From: Adiantum capillus-veneris
Taxonomy: Eukaryota > Streptophyta > Polypodiopsida > Polypodiales > Pteridaceae
DNA length: 64,000 bases
Assembly (NCBI GenBank): GCA_014529385.2
Contig: CM043956.1
Location: forward strand, 85,425,721-85,489,720
Direction: 5' to 3'
In this document: piece by piece, positions 11,107 to 21,198 of the stretch
Numbering within the stretch: the stretch's first letter is position 1
How the letters are laid out: every line of letters begins with the position of its first letter
Notes under the pieces: generated by a model
What the model saw: only the letters and a program-made list of their open reading frames with translations
Databases searched by the model: none
What the model was told of the DNA's origin: nothing
Translations under genes and position numbers: made by a program

Positions 11107-11943
11107 CTATAGTCTTTCACTTGCTAGGGCATCTGCTTCTTGGTTTTGAGCCCTTGGGATATGGTGTATTTGAACTTCTTCAAACTTACCCAACAAGGTT
11201 TTTACACCACTTAAGTGAGTCACTAAACTAGGATTCTTGCATGTCCATGCTCCATTTACTTGCCTTACCAGAAGTAGAGCATCCCCAAATACATTAAGGC
11301 GTTGTAAACCTTGCGAGACGCACCATTGTAGACCCTTGGTTAGTGCTGCATAATCAGCTTCATTGTTAGAATGTGAATCTAACAATTGGCCCAACGAAAA
11401 TACCTTTGTCCCTTTGTCATCAAAGACCACTATGCCTGCAGCTGCTTTGTCGGATGCTCGCTTGTAGGCTCCATCAAAGTAGAGAGAGTATGCTCCTTCT
11501 ACCATCGGTGGTACTGGAGGTAATCGGACTTCTCCTTCCTTAGATTGCTTCTCCTTCCCTTCAAAGACTTGGTAGGTCATGAGTCCCCCCAAACTTGCCC
11601 TTGTCGTGCTTTCTACCTGTACCGTGTAGTCAAACTCTTGCAGACGAACTAGCCTTTTAGTAATTCTAGCAGACACATCCATGTGTTGTACAACATAGGG
11701 AAATATTTTATCCGTGGTTAGAATCACAAATTGCTTAGGCAGCAAATATGAACTAAACTTTGTAGTTGCAAATCTAAGAGCTAGGACTAAGTGTTCCACA
11801 TGGGTGAAACCTTTCTCTCCTGCTGTCATCATTCGACTAGAGAAGTAGATTGGCCTCATGAAAGATGTCGTCGTATCCTTTTGGAGTAGCACAGCCCCCA
11901 ATGAGTCATCACCAACACTTGAGGTGACATAGGATTTTTTCAT
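11107..11943 (-). CDS. C1 RNase H and second (archaeal-like) RNase H region
   Basis: The open frame first covers the RT-linked RNase H (SSVGDDSLGAVLLQKD, then FTHVEHLVLALRFATTKF and YLLPKQFVILT). After a linker comes a second domain: YSLYFDGAYK (first Asp), SNNEADYAALTKGLQW (Glu), VFGDALLLVRQVNGAW (Asp) and HHIPRAQNQEADALA (last Asp). All four RNase H acidic positions are visible. The double RNase H is diagnostic of plant Tat elements, where the extra domain is thought to replace the degraded first one. Here the first domain keeps D in SVGDD, but other catalytic residues are hard to see. It is part of a polyprotein, not a separate gene. Confidence 0.85.
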   Translation of the reverse strand: MKKSYVTSSVGDDSLGAVLLQKDTTTSFMRPIYFSSRMMTAGEKGFTHVEHLVLALRFATTKFSSYLLPKQFVILTTDKIFPYVVQHMDVSARITKRLVRLQEFDYTVQVESTTRASLGGLMTYQVFEGKEKQSKEGEVRLPPVPPMVEGAYSLYFDGAYKRASDKAAAGIVVFDDKGTKVFSLGQLLDSHSNNEADYAALTKGLQWCVSQGLQRLNVFGDALLLVRQVNGAWTCKNPSLVTHLSGVKTLLGKFEEVQIHHIPRAQNQEADALASERL

Positions 11944-13590
11944 CCCACTTAGGTGGTGAGATAGTTGGCAGAGTGGCTAACACCTCCTTTACCTTGTTGT
12001 AGTGATGTTCGCTTTCCTCGTCCCAAGTGAAAGTTGATCTTTGAGTGAGTTGTTGCAGTGGTAGAACAAGTTGTGATAGTAGATGTATGAATCTACTTAA
12101 GTACCTCACCTTCTGTAGAAAAGAGACCAGTTGACGTGCGGTCGTTGGTGAAGGTAGGGCTATGAGTGCGGACACCTTACTTGGGTCGGCGTTGATACCT
12201 TTTGCTCAAATTTCATGGCCTAGTAGAATGACTTTACTCTCCCCAATGTGGCATTTATCCACATTTAATTGCCCACCTAGGCTCTGCAACCTGGCCAAAC
12301 CTTCAGTTACCTTTTCTAAATGTGAAATACGGGAGCTATATATACAAAAATCATCAATGAACACTCGTATGGATGTTCCAAAGAACGGTTGAAAAACATA
12401 TGTGACATATCTTTGGAATGTGGCAGGTGCATTTGTGAGACCAAATGGCATAACCCTGTATGAAAAACAACCATAGAAGGTATAGCATTCAAAACCCTCT
12501 ACTTCATTCAAAATTTCATCCAAGAAAGGGAGAGGAAAGTGGTCTCTCTTTGTAGCTGCATTTAGTGGTTTGTAGTCAACACAGACCCTCCACTTACCAT
12601 TCTTTTTAGGCGTCACCACTACGGGTGACACCCATTCTGAGTTTTCTATAGGATAGATGAATCCCGCCTCCAGCAGTTTCCTTACCTCGGCCAAGAGTGC
12701 CTTTTCTTGTATGACCCCCAATCGTCGCAGCTTTTGCACAACTGGTTTTACCCCTTCCTTCAGCTTAATATGATGTTCCACCACTGTAATGCCTGTGATT
12801 CTTTCATAGTTATCAATGAACAGGTTAGGAAATCCCATCAACATTTGCAAAAAACTATCTTTCTCCCCAAGTGTTAATTCCGTAGACAACATACCCTTCA
12901 ACCTACTTCCTCCTAGGCCAAGTGATTTTCTCTCCTCTTCATTGGGTTTCCCTTTTGGTGATGGATCACCAGTTGTGCTTACCCTTTGTGGATCGTTCAT
13001 AATGATACCCATCACATCAATGGAACTGTCACTTTCTTCGGTGGATGTGGTCTCCTCCTTAGAACTAGAAGATTCGCTAGTGGTTTCATCTGTCGATGTT
13101 TCAGGATTCATTTGCTTCTGCTTGGCAATCCTCATGTCGTAGTAGATTGTCTCCCCTTTCTTACCGGTCATGCGTAGAAGGCCAGTACCCCAGTCCTGTT
13201 TTGCCTTCATGGCCATCAACCATGGCCTTCCCAAAATTAGTGGATAGCCCTCCCCCTTAGTAGGCATTACAAAAACATCTACCTCTACCTCGGTGTTGAA
13301 AGCTTTGATTTTCACGGCACTTACCACACCCACACACTTTACTTTTCCGTTGTTTTCCATCTTTGCCTTGCATGGAGAAGGCCTGTCAACCTCGAGCCCT
13401 AATCGAAGCATCATAGCTTTGCTCATTACACAGATTTGTGCACCTCCATCAATGTAGGTGTTTCCAACCCTCTTTCATTTTATGTTTACGTCGACAATTG
13501 GAAGGATGTCATCCATCTTGCATCCCGAAATTGCTCCGGCTACGTTTGTTTTGGAGCGTCTTGTACTTACCATTTTAGACCATTGTCGCC
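11909..13590 (-). pseudogene. C1 protease and reverse transcriptase, RT core deleted
   Basis: PR: the minus strand shows a YIDGG-type active site near 13450, then MSKAMMLRLGLEVDRPSP and YPLILGRPWLMAMKAKQDWG. An acidic Ser/Thr-rich linker follows. RT: GFIYPIENSEWVSPVVV, NGKWRVCVDYKPLNAAT, FPLPFLDEILNEV, MPFGLTNAPATFQR, VFIDDFCIYSS and LLGHEI, then the connection region. Compared with C2, a 75-bp in-frame deletion between ECYTFY and the MPFGL motif removes DGYSGYFQIRIAL and the residues after it, including a catalytic Asp. A TGA sits in the PR segment near 13477, and a 16-bp deletion near 13642 separates gag from PR. Confidence 0.85.
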
Positions 13591-14874
13591 TTACTTTTGG
13601 TGCAAGATGTAGCAGTTGTGGCCATGTAATCTTCGGTCCTTGCTCTGATCATAGGGCTTAGAACTTTCCCCTAGCTGGAAGTCGGTGATGCCCAATTTCC
13701 GTCGTGGCCTGGATGGCCTCTTGCTAGTTTCTCCCCTCATGGTTCTCTCATTATCTGATTGTGTAGCTTTCTCCCTCCTAGCTCTTTTCACAGTCATGGC
13801 TTCAAGTGGTTCTAAAAAGGTTACCTTCTCCTTACCCTTGTCCCTCTCCTTTGCTATGGGTGGATCCACTACTATGGCTTTTCCTTTCTCTTCTAGCCTT
13901 ATGATGTTTACAGGGCGATCAGGTGGTGGGGATGGTGGAAGAGGTGGGATGGATGCTTGTAGTGGTGTCTGGGGTGGACGTAGAATTTGTGTTGGTGGGG
14001 GTGGTGCTCGGGGTGGGGGTGTTCTTTCTCTAGGGGGTGACAATTGGTTCCACCTACCTCCTCTATTATAGTTTTGTCGTGGTTTGGGACAGTAGTACAT
14101 ACCATGACCATCTTCTCCGCAGTTGTAGTAATGATACTCCCTGTTTTGTCGCCGTGCTCTTCCAGGGTCTTGATCTCTTTCTTGACTCCTCCCTTGCTGT
14201 ATTAAGTGGACATACAAATTCTGCAGTTGGTCAGTAATATGGGCCAACATATCTTGTTGGTCATCTCTTACCCCAAGAGCCGGTGGTGGTGGTATGGTGG
14301 TTGTAGTAGCTGCTGGTCGACGCGATGTTCCTGCTTCTGTTGATTCGGTTTCCTTGGCTTTCATTCGCAGCTTCTTGTCCTTAAGGCGAGCAATCTCAAC
14401 GGCTAACTCGTACGTAGCCGAGAATCTACCTTTCACCTTCTCCTTGAGAAGCGGCCATAAGCCACGCGTGAACCGATCTTTTTTTAGGAAATCGGGTGTG
14501 TCTTCCCCCCTTGCCAGTGACTCAACCCACCGTTCCCACAAATCCACAAATTTGGACTCATAGGTGGCATATTCTAAAAGACCCTCTTGCTTCAAGTCTC
14601 TCAACTTGTCCCACAACTTTTCTGAAGTGGTACCTCCCCGAAAGCGCCTCTTAAAAGCGGTTTTTAAGGGTTCCCAGTCATCCTTGGTTGCTTGTGGAAG
14701 TGCATTGTACCATGATCTAGCTTCTAGCTTCATGAGATGCTTAAAGATTCTAACCCGGGATTCATCCGTATCTTTGTTGCTCACTATACATGCTACTTCA
14801 AAGTCATCTAGGAAGTCTGTTACCAAATCCTCCCCCTTCTTTCCTTTAAATGTTGGAAATGCTACACTTGCCAT
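13591..14874 (-). CDS. C1 gag
   Basis: The start chosen is the ATG that opens MASVAFPTFKGKKGED, the same as in C2. Residues 1-110 give a capsid-type region (LMKLEARSWYNALP, DDWEPLKTAFKRRF, LRDLKQEGLLEYATYESKF). A Pro-rich tail and a zinc-knuckle site follow. The knuckle reads YHYYNCGEDGHGMYYC, so its first Cys is Tyr, whereas C2 keeps CYNCGEDGHGMYYC (CX2CX4HX4C). The frame ends early, after LGESSKPYDQSKDRR, because of a 16-bp deletion. Gag would package element RNA in virus-like particles. Confidence 0.85.
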   Translation of the reverse strand: MASVAFPTFKGKKGEDLVTDFLDDFEVACIVSNKDTDESRVRIFKHLMKLEARSWYNALPQATKDDWEPLKTAFKRRFRGGTTSEKLWDKLRDLKQEGLLEYATYESKFVDLWERWVESLARGEDTPDFLKKDRFTRGLWPLLKEKVKGRFSATYELAVEIARLKDKKLRMKAKETESTEAGTSRRPAATTTTIPPPPALGVRDDQQDMLAHITDQLQNLYVHLIQQGRSQERDQDPGRARRQNREYHYYNCGEDGHGMYYCPKPRQNYNRGGRWNQLSPPRERTPPPRAPPPPTQILRPPQTPLQASIPPLPPSPPPDRPVNIIRLEEKGKAIVVDPPIAKERDKGKEKVTFLEPLEAMTVKRARREKATQSDNERTMRGETSKRPSRPRRKLGITDFQLGESSKPYDQSKDRRLHGHNCYILHQK

Positions 14875-15193
14875 GATTACAGAGAGAGAGCTAGAAAGAC
14901 ACACTGCTTAACTTGCAAAAGTTTTTTTCTTCTTTACAAGGAGGCGTGTATACCCTCTTATACTAGGACATAGATTAAAACTTCAAACGGTACATTGCCT
15001 TGTACCAAAGGTAAGACAAATGGCTGATCTGATGCCAGAACCTCAAAAAACTGCTCCCCACCCAACATGGTGTCAATGACGTGCTGGTAGGGAGCCTTCA
15101 AGTCCAGTATTACCTTGATTGAGCGTACACGTGTTGGTATGTGTGATCTTTCTTGAGGTAGGTTGCACTGATTCATGTGAAGCTTAGAGGTGC
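14875..15193. other. C1 leader between upstream ORF and gag
   Basis: No gene. The segment includes the 35-nt motif (about 15011-15045) that reappears at the centre of the C2 inverted repeat. Confidence 0.5.
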
Positions 15194-15659
15194 TTAGTCA
15201 CTGTCCAAGCTTGTGGGAGAGGGTGGAGTTCTTTGTTGAAACAAACTCAGTAGATTCCTAGTTTCTCTAGTGAGAGTGTGAGCCAATGATTCCGTTATCT
15301 GTGCTGCAGCATCAGGTGCGACTTGAAAACTGACTGTGATAATTACCTCGGTGACTTGAGTTACCCGATTCTCAAAGTAGAATAGTGTTGATTCTCTATT
15401 GTGCAGAGCTCCTTCCATTTTGTTGTTGTTGGTTGGTTGTAGGTTGCGGACATGGTTTCGACCTTCTCCTTCTTCTTCTTGGCACTTGGCCTATGTATAT
15501 CCACTGGGTTTGGCGTGTTGGTCGACTCTCCCACTGCAAATCGATTACCATTACGCCTGGCACTCGAGCTTCGATGGAGATGCGGAGTTCGTCTAGTTGT
15601 GCTTGGAGCTCTTCTTCTTCTGTCGTCCAATTAGCAAATCCTGCTAGCCATTCATCCAT
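15194..15659 (-). pseudogene. C1 upstream ORF (before gag), unknown function
   Basis: Three overlapping minus-strand frames between PBS and gag are kept at the same sizes in C2: MDEWLAGFANWTTEEEELQA, then a middle frame with NTPNPVDIHRPSAKKKKEKV, then MEGALHNRESTLFYFENRV ending SPTSLDSD. Together they look like one product of about 150 residues split by two frame changes. Tat/Ogre-type elements are known to carry an extra ORF upstream of gag. No domain is recognised. Confidence 0.5.
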
Positions 15660-15713
15660 ACACAATAGTTTAGGGGTTTCAGTCTTGTAAACTGAACGGT
15701 TTCATGAGAAGAT

Positions 15714-15730
15714 CCTCAGTGGGGGCACCA
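15714..15730 (-). promoter_or_regulatory. C1 primer-binding site
   Basis: The minus strand reads TGGTGCCCCCACTGAGG starting two bases inside the 5' LTR. The leading TGG pairs with a tRNA CCA end. C2 has TGGTGCCCCCACTAAGG at 49371. The tRNA was not identified: the site matches none of the common plant primer tRNAs I can recall (iMet, Asp, Lys, Arg). Confidence 0.75.
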
Positions 15731-15732
15731 AA

Positions 15733-17279
15733 TGACGGGAGCAAAACGAACCCCGAACCCCGAAGGCCTCTAAAACACCGAGGACCGAATGGCGCGCCTC
15801 GAGCCTGTCATGGTAAAGCAAACAGGGGGCACCACCTAGCTTCAACGGCTAGGACGCAAACAACACACCACCATAACAAAGTTTTCATCCAAGAAAGATG
15901 GATGCTTGGGAGTAATGATGAAGAGGAAAGGGAATGAGATCAAGTGAGAGAGTGAGAGAGAGAGAGAGAGAGTGAGGGATGGGGTATAGCAGCTTAGTAC
16001 TTAGCCACCACAAAAGGATGGCAAATCCGCACACCCTTCACACATACACAAGCTCATTCCAAACACAAGACTAGGTGGCGATTTCGCGCACCTCACATGG
16101 GCAAAACATTGCAAGAAAACATACTCACAAAACCTCAAGCTTTATTTAGAGAATAAGGCAATGAAATGGGGAGCATAGGGTAGGGGAATGAGAAGGGAGA
16201 GAGTGGTAGAGCACATGGCGGATAGGTGGGAGTTGATGGCGCAGACTCGCACGAGGTTTATGGACATCATCCTTCATTTAGTTTCCCTTCATCTTCCATA
16301 GCCAAGGGTGTAGAGGTCATGCTCAAGACAAGCATGGTGATTGCGGTGATGGTGATGGTGTGGGTGTGTGTGTGTGCACTAGGCACACACAGTGCATAGT
16401 GTGTTCTTTAGCGATGTTGTGTGTTTTCGTGTGATGGTGACCCCTCTTTATACAGGGGAGGAGGGGGGAGAAATTCTAGAATTTAGAAATGAAGAAATCA
16501 TTATCTACATAGGCCATGTGACTGTGGGCCCCACTTGTCTGGCTGCGTGTATATGTGCCAGAATAGCACTCTCATGAGAGAGAGACTAAGAGAGAGAGAG
16601 ATGGGTTGATGAAAAAAAGTGAGAGGTGACATGGAGAATAAAGTAATTACAAGAGGGGAGAGAGGGGAGTGTGTTCAGAGGTGAATCTGTGTGCAGATGT
16701 GGGTGAATACAAGAAAAATCAGGTAACCACCGGGTGGGGATGGGTCTGTGGGCACCTTTTTCAGTGAAACTGAGTGTGTGTGAGTGTGGGGGAGGTTATT
16801 TAGCTACAAGACAAGAGACATGGCACGCTTTAGAGAGAGAGGGGGGTATTTGGGTCATGGGATATGATAGGAGAGAGAAAGAGGGGGTGGGGTATACTAT
16901 TTTGGAAGATAGGGTAAGTTGCATGTGAGTTAGGGTGCATTATTGGTGAGTTACAATGCATTATTGGTGAGAGGTTGGGTAGCTTGAGGGGAGAGAGAAA
17001 GGAGAAAGGACAAGGGGAAGAGAGAGGGGGTTGACCTTTTGAGTGGAGGAGAGGAAAAGGGACACCCGGCGGGGCAACAGTGAAGAAAAAGGAGGCAAGG
17101 TGGGGATGGGCTGCCCCACAGGCATGAGGTGGCCTTTCTCATATATTTACATAATGATACTTTATTTTTTCTTACTTTTTCCAATGTCTTTTATCACTCC
17201 CTCCGTAAGAGGGTGTTTTCATGGGGTGGGGACGAGAGAAGAGGGGTATGGGAGCTTGGCTTGTGAAAAGCCCCCATCA
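15733..17279 (-). repeat. C1 5' LTR (right)
   Basis: It begins TGACGGGAGC and ends AAAGCCCCCATCA. A minus-strand TATA-like box (GTATAAAG) lies near 16447-16454, and a (GA)n run near 15947-15971. About 20 bp near 16950 are duplicated relative to the left LTR ('gcattattggtgag'). Confidence 0.93.
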
Positions 17280-17283
17280 CTTC

Positions 17284-17925
17284 TTTAACCTCAAAAGATA
17301 CTTTCCCCATAGAAGTATATACAATATCATTGTACGCATACTGTATAAGAGTACATACTTATATTATTCAGAACACATATCTACTTCCATGACATAGGCT
17401 TTTAGTATATCAAGAATCGTTAGATTAGTTATTTCACTTTTGTCATCTGTTTGTGGATGATAGGCCGAAAGAGAAATTTAATCTACTTCCTAGATTCTCA
17501 AAGAGACCCTTCTAGAAATTACCGGTCATTTTAGGAGCTTTGTTCGACGCTATGGGTTTTGGAAATCAATGATGCTTGAAAATTTGAGATCTGAAGAGGG
17601 TTGCCATTTGATGTGCCTTAATAGGCCTTTTGATAGGCATAGAGTGTGTTTTCTTGTTAAGCCTGTCCGACTGAAACAATCGAAGTTACTTCCCTCGATC
17701 AAATTTTGACTTTTGGTATACCACGCATTTTGGAACATACTCTTGTATGTTTACTTTTCATGGTAGACCAATAGAAATAAATTTCTACTCCTTGAAGAGT
17801 AGATTATGGATTCCCTCTTTGCCCCGTATAAGGAGAAGTATGGGATTCATACATGACTTTCTTATTGTATGGGTGATTAACACATAACCTATTGTCATTT
17901 GGAAGATAACGATCCTTCAAGGTAA
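17284..17925 (-). pseudogene. Element A integrase core, heavily decayed
   Basis: Minus-strand frames give fragments in integrase order: a YWSTMKSKHTRVCSKM stretch at the end of the zinc-finger region, then SRLNFSFGLSSTNR followed by a stop. The latter aligns with the common LKFSSAYHPQTDGQTE block of gypsy integrases. Stops and frameshifts are frequent. C1 inserted downstream of this block and separated it from the IN C-terminus at 7505-8144. Confidence 0.6.
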
Positions 17926-17929
17926 ATGG

Positions 17930-18473
17930 TTATTTTTTATTCCCTATTGCAAAGTCTATAATTACATACTTAAAGTCTTGGTCAGTAGCATACTCATCTA
18001 TCATAAAAGATAGATCATTGTGAGTTGCTATAGACACCACATTTACCCTTGGTCGTTGTGAAAGTGCATCGACCACTTGATTGTGCTTGCCAACAATCTG
18101 AGCAACATGAAATTTAAATTGCAAAAGAAAATTTTCCCACCTCATTTGTTTGTCGGAGAGCTTGGTTTGCGTCATGAAGTTCTTGAGGCTTTGTGATCCA
18201 TTCGTAGGATGAATGGAGTGACGTGTTTAGGGCATATAGAATATCTAGTAGCTCTTTTTCATATTTTCCCAATACTCACGTATCAAAGTTGAGTCTTTGA
18301 ATCTCATATGCTGTGGTGTGACCTTCTTGAAGCAAAATAGCTCCAAGGCAATTACCACAAGCATCACATTTGACCTCAAATGGCTTTGAGAGATCTAATA
18401 GTGTGAGCACATGTTGAGAGATAAGATTCTTCTTAAGCTTCTTGTACTTTTGTAGTCCATGAATACTTAACAT
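17930..18473 (-). pseudogene. Element A RNase H
   Basis: The upstream part (18473-18276) reads PFEVKCDACGNCLGAILLQE, the first Asp block of a gypsy RNase H. The downstream part (18175-17930) reads MTQTKLSDKQMRWENFLLQF, then VGKHNQVVDALSQRP with the final Asp. About 100 bases between them hold frameshifts. This domain would degrade RNA in the RNA-DNA hybrid. Confidence 0.75.
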
Positions 18474-18488
18474 TTCTTTGTTTTAAAG

Positions 18489-19010
18489 TCATGTAATGGG
18501 CCTTCTATTACCGAGAATTTTTTCTATGAAGCATCTATAGTATGCACACATACCTATGAAGATTTGTACCTCATGTAGATTCCATGGATTAGGCCATCCT
18601 TTTATTATCTCTAACTTTGTTGGATCCATACAGGTGCCATCATTACAGATAATGTGACCTAAATATTGAATCTCTTGTAGAAAAAATTCACTTTTCTTTT
18701 GATTAATGAAAAGCTTATTCTCTCTCAGAACTTGAAAGGTTACCTGGAGGTGACGTCGCTTGTACTCTTCAAGAGAATTTGGATGGCCTGAAGATTTTTG
18801 TCCATCATGAGTTTGAATGCGTCTGGAGCATTTGTCAGGCCAAAACTTGTGAATTATCCCAAATAGATCTTCTACCCGCGGCACAGGAAATCTATTTTTG
18901 ATAGTGATCTTAATTAGTGCTCTATAGTTGACACACATGTGATATGTGTCGTCTTTGTTTTGCACTAAAAGCAATGGTGAATAAAATGGAGAGGAGCTAG
19001 ACCTCACCAT
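18489..19010 (-). pseudogene. Element A reverse transcriptase with both catalytic blocks missing
   Basis: The frame reads SPFYSPLLLVQNKDDTYHMC, VNYRALIKITIKNRFPVPRV, EDLFGII, then a jump to a FGLTNAPDAFKLMMDKN equivalent in another frame. It jumps again to SLEEYKRRHLQVTFQVLREN, KKSEFFLQEIQYLGHIICND and GWPNPWNLHEVQIFIGMCAY. The DLRSGYHQI block and the YXDD-type block expected between these motifs are absent. Two internal deletions therefore removed all three catalytic Asp residues. Confidence 0.8.
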
Positions 19011-19640
19011 CCCTTTTTTTTTTCCAATTCATGCACTTGCCTCATGATCTGCTCTTTGTTGAGCTTCTGAAACTCGATAAGGAGGATTGTTGGGCAGTGA
19101 GCTTCTTGATAGGAGCTCAATTGCATGGTCATCATCCCTCATTTTAGAGATAGCTCACTAGGGATGTCATCAATGAAAACATCTTGGAATCCATTTAGGA
19201 AATTAGACAACTCTAATTCCTCTTGATTCCCTTTATTACAGGGATATGGTGTTCCCCAACTCATTAGCATCTATGTACATGCTCTTTTACATGTAGGTGA
19301 ACTAGATTCTCCTTTCAAGGAACTTCATGTTGGAAGCCATGCGGTTAAACCATGGTGCCCCCATGATAACATTCTCATGTTTGAGAGGGAAGATGAAGAA
19401 ATCCTTTTTTTCCACATAGCTTTGGACATGAAGCCTTAATTTTCTAATTAAGGAAGTAACTGAGACGTCTTGTCCCTTGATCTATCTCCATTGGCTTTCA
19501 ATGTATCTCCCATCTCGCGGGCTTGTATGCCTAGCTTAGTGGTCAACTCCGTGGATATGAAGTTGTGAGTTGAATTAGCGTCAAAAGAATTAAAGGAATC
19601 ATATTCTTGCATCTTTCCCCAAGTATAGGAAAGGAGAAAT
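19011..19640 (-). pseudogene. Element A protease region
   Basis: Minus-strand frames show FDANSTHNFISTELTTKLGI, equivalent to the usual (I/L)DSGSTHNFIS retropepsin active site with the Gly changed. Further on comes DFFIFPLKHENVIMGAPWFN, equivalent to the ILGMPWL end of the fold. Frameshifts and stops separate the parts, and the link to RT shows only scattered similarity. Confidence 0.6.
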
Positions 19641-19730
19641 CCTTGGCAATGAGCATCCTCTTTTTGGAGCTTCAAACATAGAGGCTCTAGCAGTCTCATT
19701 GCGGGCAATTCTCTTGGGGTGAGGACGATA

Positions 19731-20038
19731 ACCATGGCCTTGCTCCCCACACTTAAAGCATTTGTGTTCCTTACGACAAGCTTCTAGCTCTTTAGGAGAG
19801 AGTTTATATTTACCTTTGGAAACTCCCTTCTCCTTGGACCGATTGTTTTTTTTGTTGTTGGAATGGCCTTGGTCCCCACACATAACCATGGCCTTGCTCC
19901 CCACACTTAAAACATTTGTGGTCCTTACGACAAGCTTCTAGCTCTTTAGGAGAGAGTTTATATTTACCTTTGTAAACTCCCTTCTCCTTGGACCGATTGT
20001 TTTTGTTGTTGTCGGAATGGCCTTGGGAAGAATTTTGG
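19731..20038 (-). repeat. 154-bp tandem duplication of the gag zinc-knuckle region
   Basis: Units 19731-19884 and 19885-20038 each encode the stretch from KSNAQ/NKKNNRSKEKG through ELEACRK.HKCFKCGEQGHG. Because 154 is not a multiple of three, the second copy falls in another frame. Confidence 0.8.
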
Positions 20039-20208
20039 GCATTGGATTTCCCCTTGGAATCACTTTTGTCTTTATTTTCCACGGATTTTACATTCCATCT
20101 AGACCCTTGTTGGAAATTGATGCGCGAAGCAAACATGGTGTGGTGGATTACCTTGGTGATAGAACCAGGCTGTTGAGAGTTGACATACTCGGCCAGCTCT
20201 TTGGGTAG

Positions 20209-20300
20209 TAGTCTTGAGATGTAAATCCCAAAACCTGTCCACATATTTATGGATAGTAGTCTTGAGATGTAAATCCCAAAACTTGTCCACATATTTATGG
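20209..20300 (-). repeat. 45-bp in-frame tandem duplication in element A gag
   Basis: The phrase TAGTCTTGAGATGTAAATCC is repeated with its following bases. On the minus strand it encodes IHKYVD(K/R)FWDLHLKTT twice in a row. Confidence 0.85.
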
Positions 20301-21198
20301 ATAGACTCATGAGAGAGAAGTTTTAAACTTCACCATTGGGTAAACACTTTGTCATTTGCATCACTTGCAAGGAATAGCTTCATGATGGAAACTCGTAGAG
20401 TTTTCCATGTCTTTGGGGCTTCGCCGTTGCCACAAAGGCCAACCCATCATTGATTAGCCGATTTTTGGAATTGCATAGCTACATGGTGTAATTTGGAGGA
20501 CTCCTTAAAGCCCTCGTCTCCAAAGGCCGCATCAAATTTTTGGATGAAGGCCAATACTTTGTCAGTAGCACCAAAGGTGCCATCATAGGTGAGAAAAGAG
20601 ATACTCTTTACTCCCTCTTTGAACTTATTTAGCTTTTGTGACCTTCGCCATGCAGGGTAAGATTTGCGATGTCCTCCTCTCTTATATTCTCTAGGAGAAT
20701 AGTTGTAGCTTTCATCGGTAGAGGAGGAAGGTGAAGAAGAAGGAGAAGAGGGTGACTTCTTTCTTGCCCTTTTCTTCCTTTGTTTCCTCTCCTCCCTTTT
20801 GGAGTGACGAGGAGAAGGACTATGTGTTAACCGTTTCCTCTTGGGAGGAGTTGGCGATTGTCTAGACCGCCATCTTCATGGAGCCACATCTTTTGAGGAA
20901 CCTAAAAAGTCATTATTTTCTTGTTCTTTGGATGTCACCTCTTGTATGGGAGAGAGTCTTCTTTTGGGGGTCTCACCAAGAGGCCTCCTAAGCTCTCTCT
21001 CTCCTCTTTGAGAGGAAAGGAAATCCCATAAGCACAACGTTGTTGAGTAACTTCGGCTTGCAAAGAGGGATTGCCCATAGCTTGTTGCAACCTAGTAACA
21101 AGATAATTAACAAACATGGGGGCATCATCATTAGCACCTTCATGTGCAAAATCAAAGTTATCAATGTTCATTCTACTCTCTTGGTTATTGTCAGCCAT

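Larger units (their letters stand above)
8145..17279 (-). mobile_element. Element C1: Tat-lineage Ty3/gypsy retrotransposon inside element A
   Basis: Two LTRs of about 1.54 kb (8145-9684, 15733-17279) with TGACGGG...TCA termini flank a minus-strand internal region. Its order is PBS, a small upstream ORF, gag, PR, RT, RH, a second RNase H and IN, ending at a polypurine tract. CTTC occurs on both sides of the insertion (8141-8144 and 17280-17283), a 4-bp match where 5 is usual. It interrupts the integrase of A. The second RNase H marks the Tat lineage. The LTRs differ at about 10 of the first 218 bp, mostly transitions. Confidence 0.92.
19640..21198 (-). pseudogene. Element A gag
   Basis: It starts at MADNNQESRMNIDNFDFAHE. 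A basic Ser/Pro/Arg-rich region follows (SPSPRHSKREERKQRKKRAR). The gag domain comes next: YDGTFGATDKVLAFIQKFDA, KLHHVAMQFQKSANQ, stop, WVGLCGNGEAPKTWKTLRVS, and ESIHKYVDKFWDLHLKTT. A zinc knuckle, HKCFKCGEQGHGY, then appears twice. The knuckle lacks a clear fourth Cys. Two tandem duplications (45 bp and 154 bp) and several TGA stops disrupt it. Confidence 0.75.

Noticed and set aside
13685-14904. Plus-strand frames opposite the C1 gag (Gly/Val/Leu-rich)
   Set aside because: They are antisense shadows of the Pro-rich minus-strand gag; the same shadows appear opposite C2.
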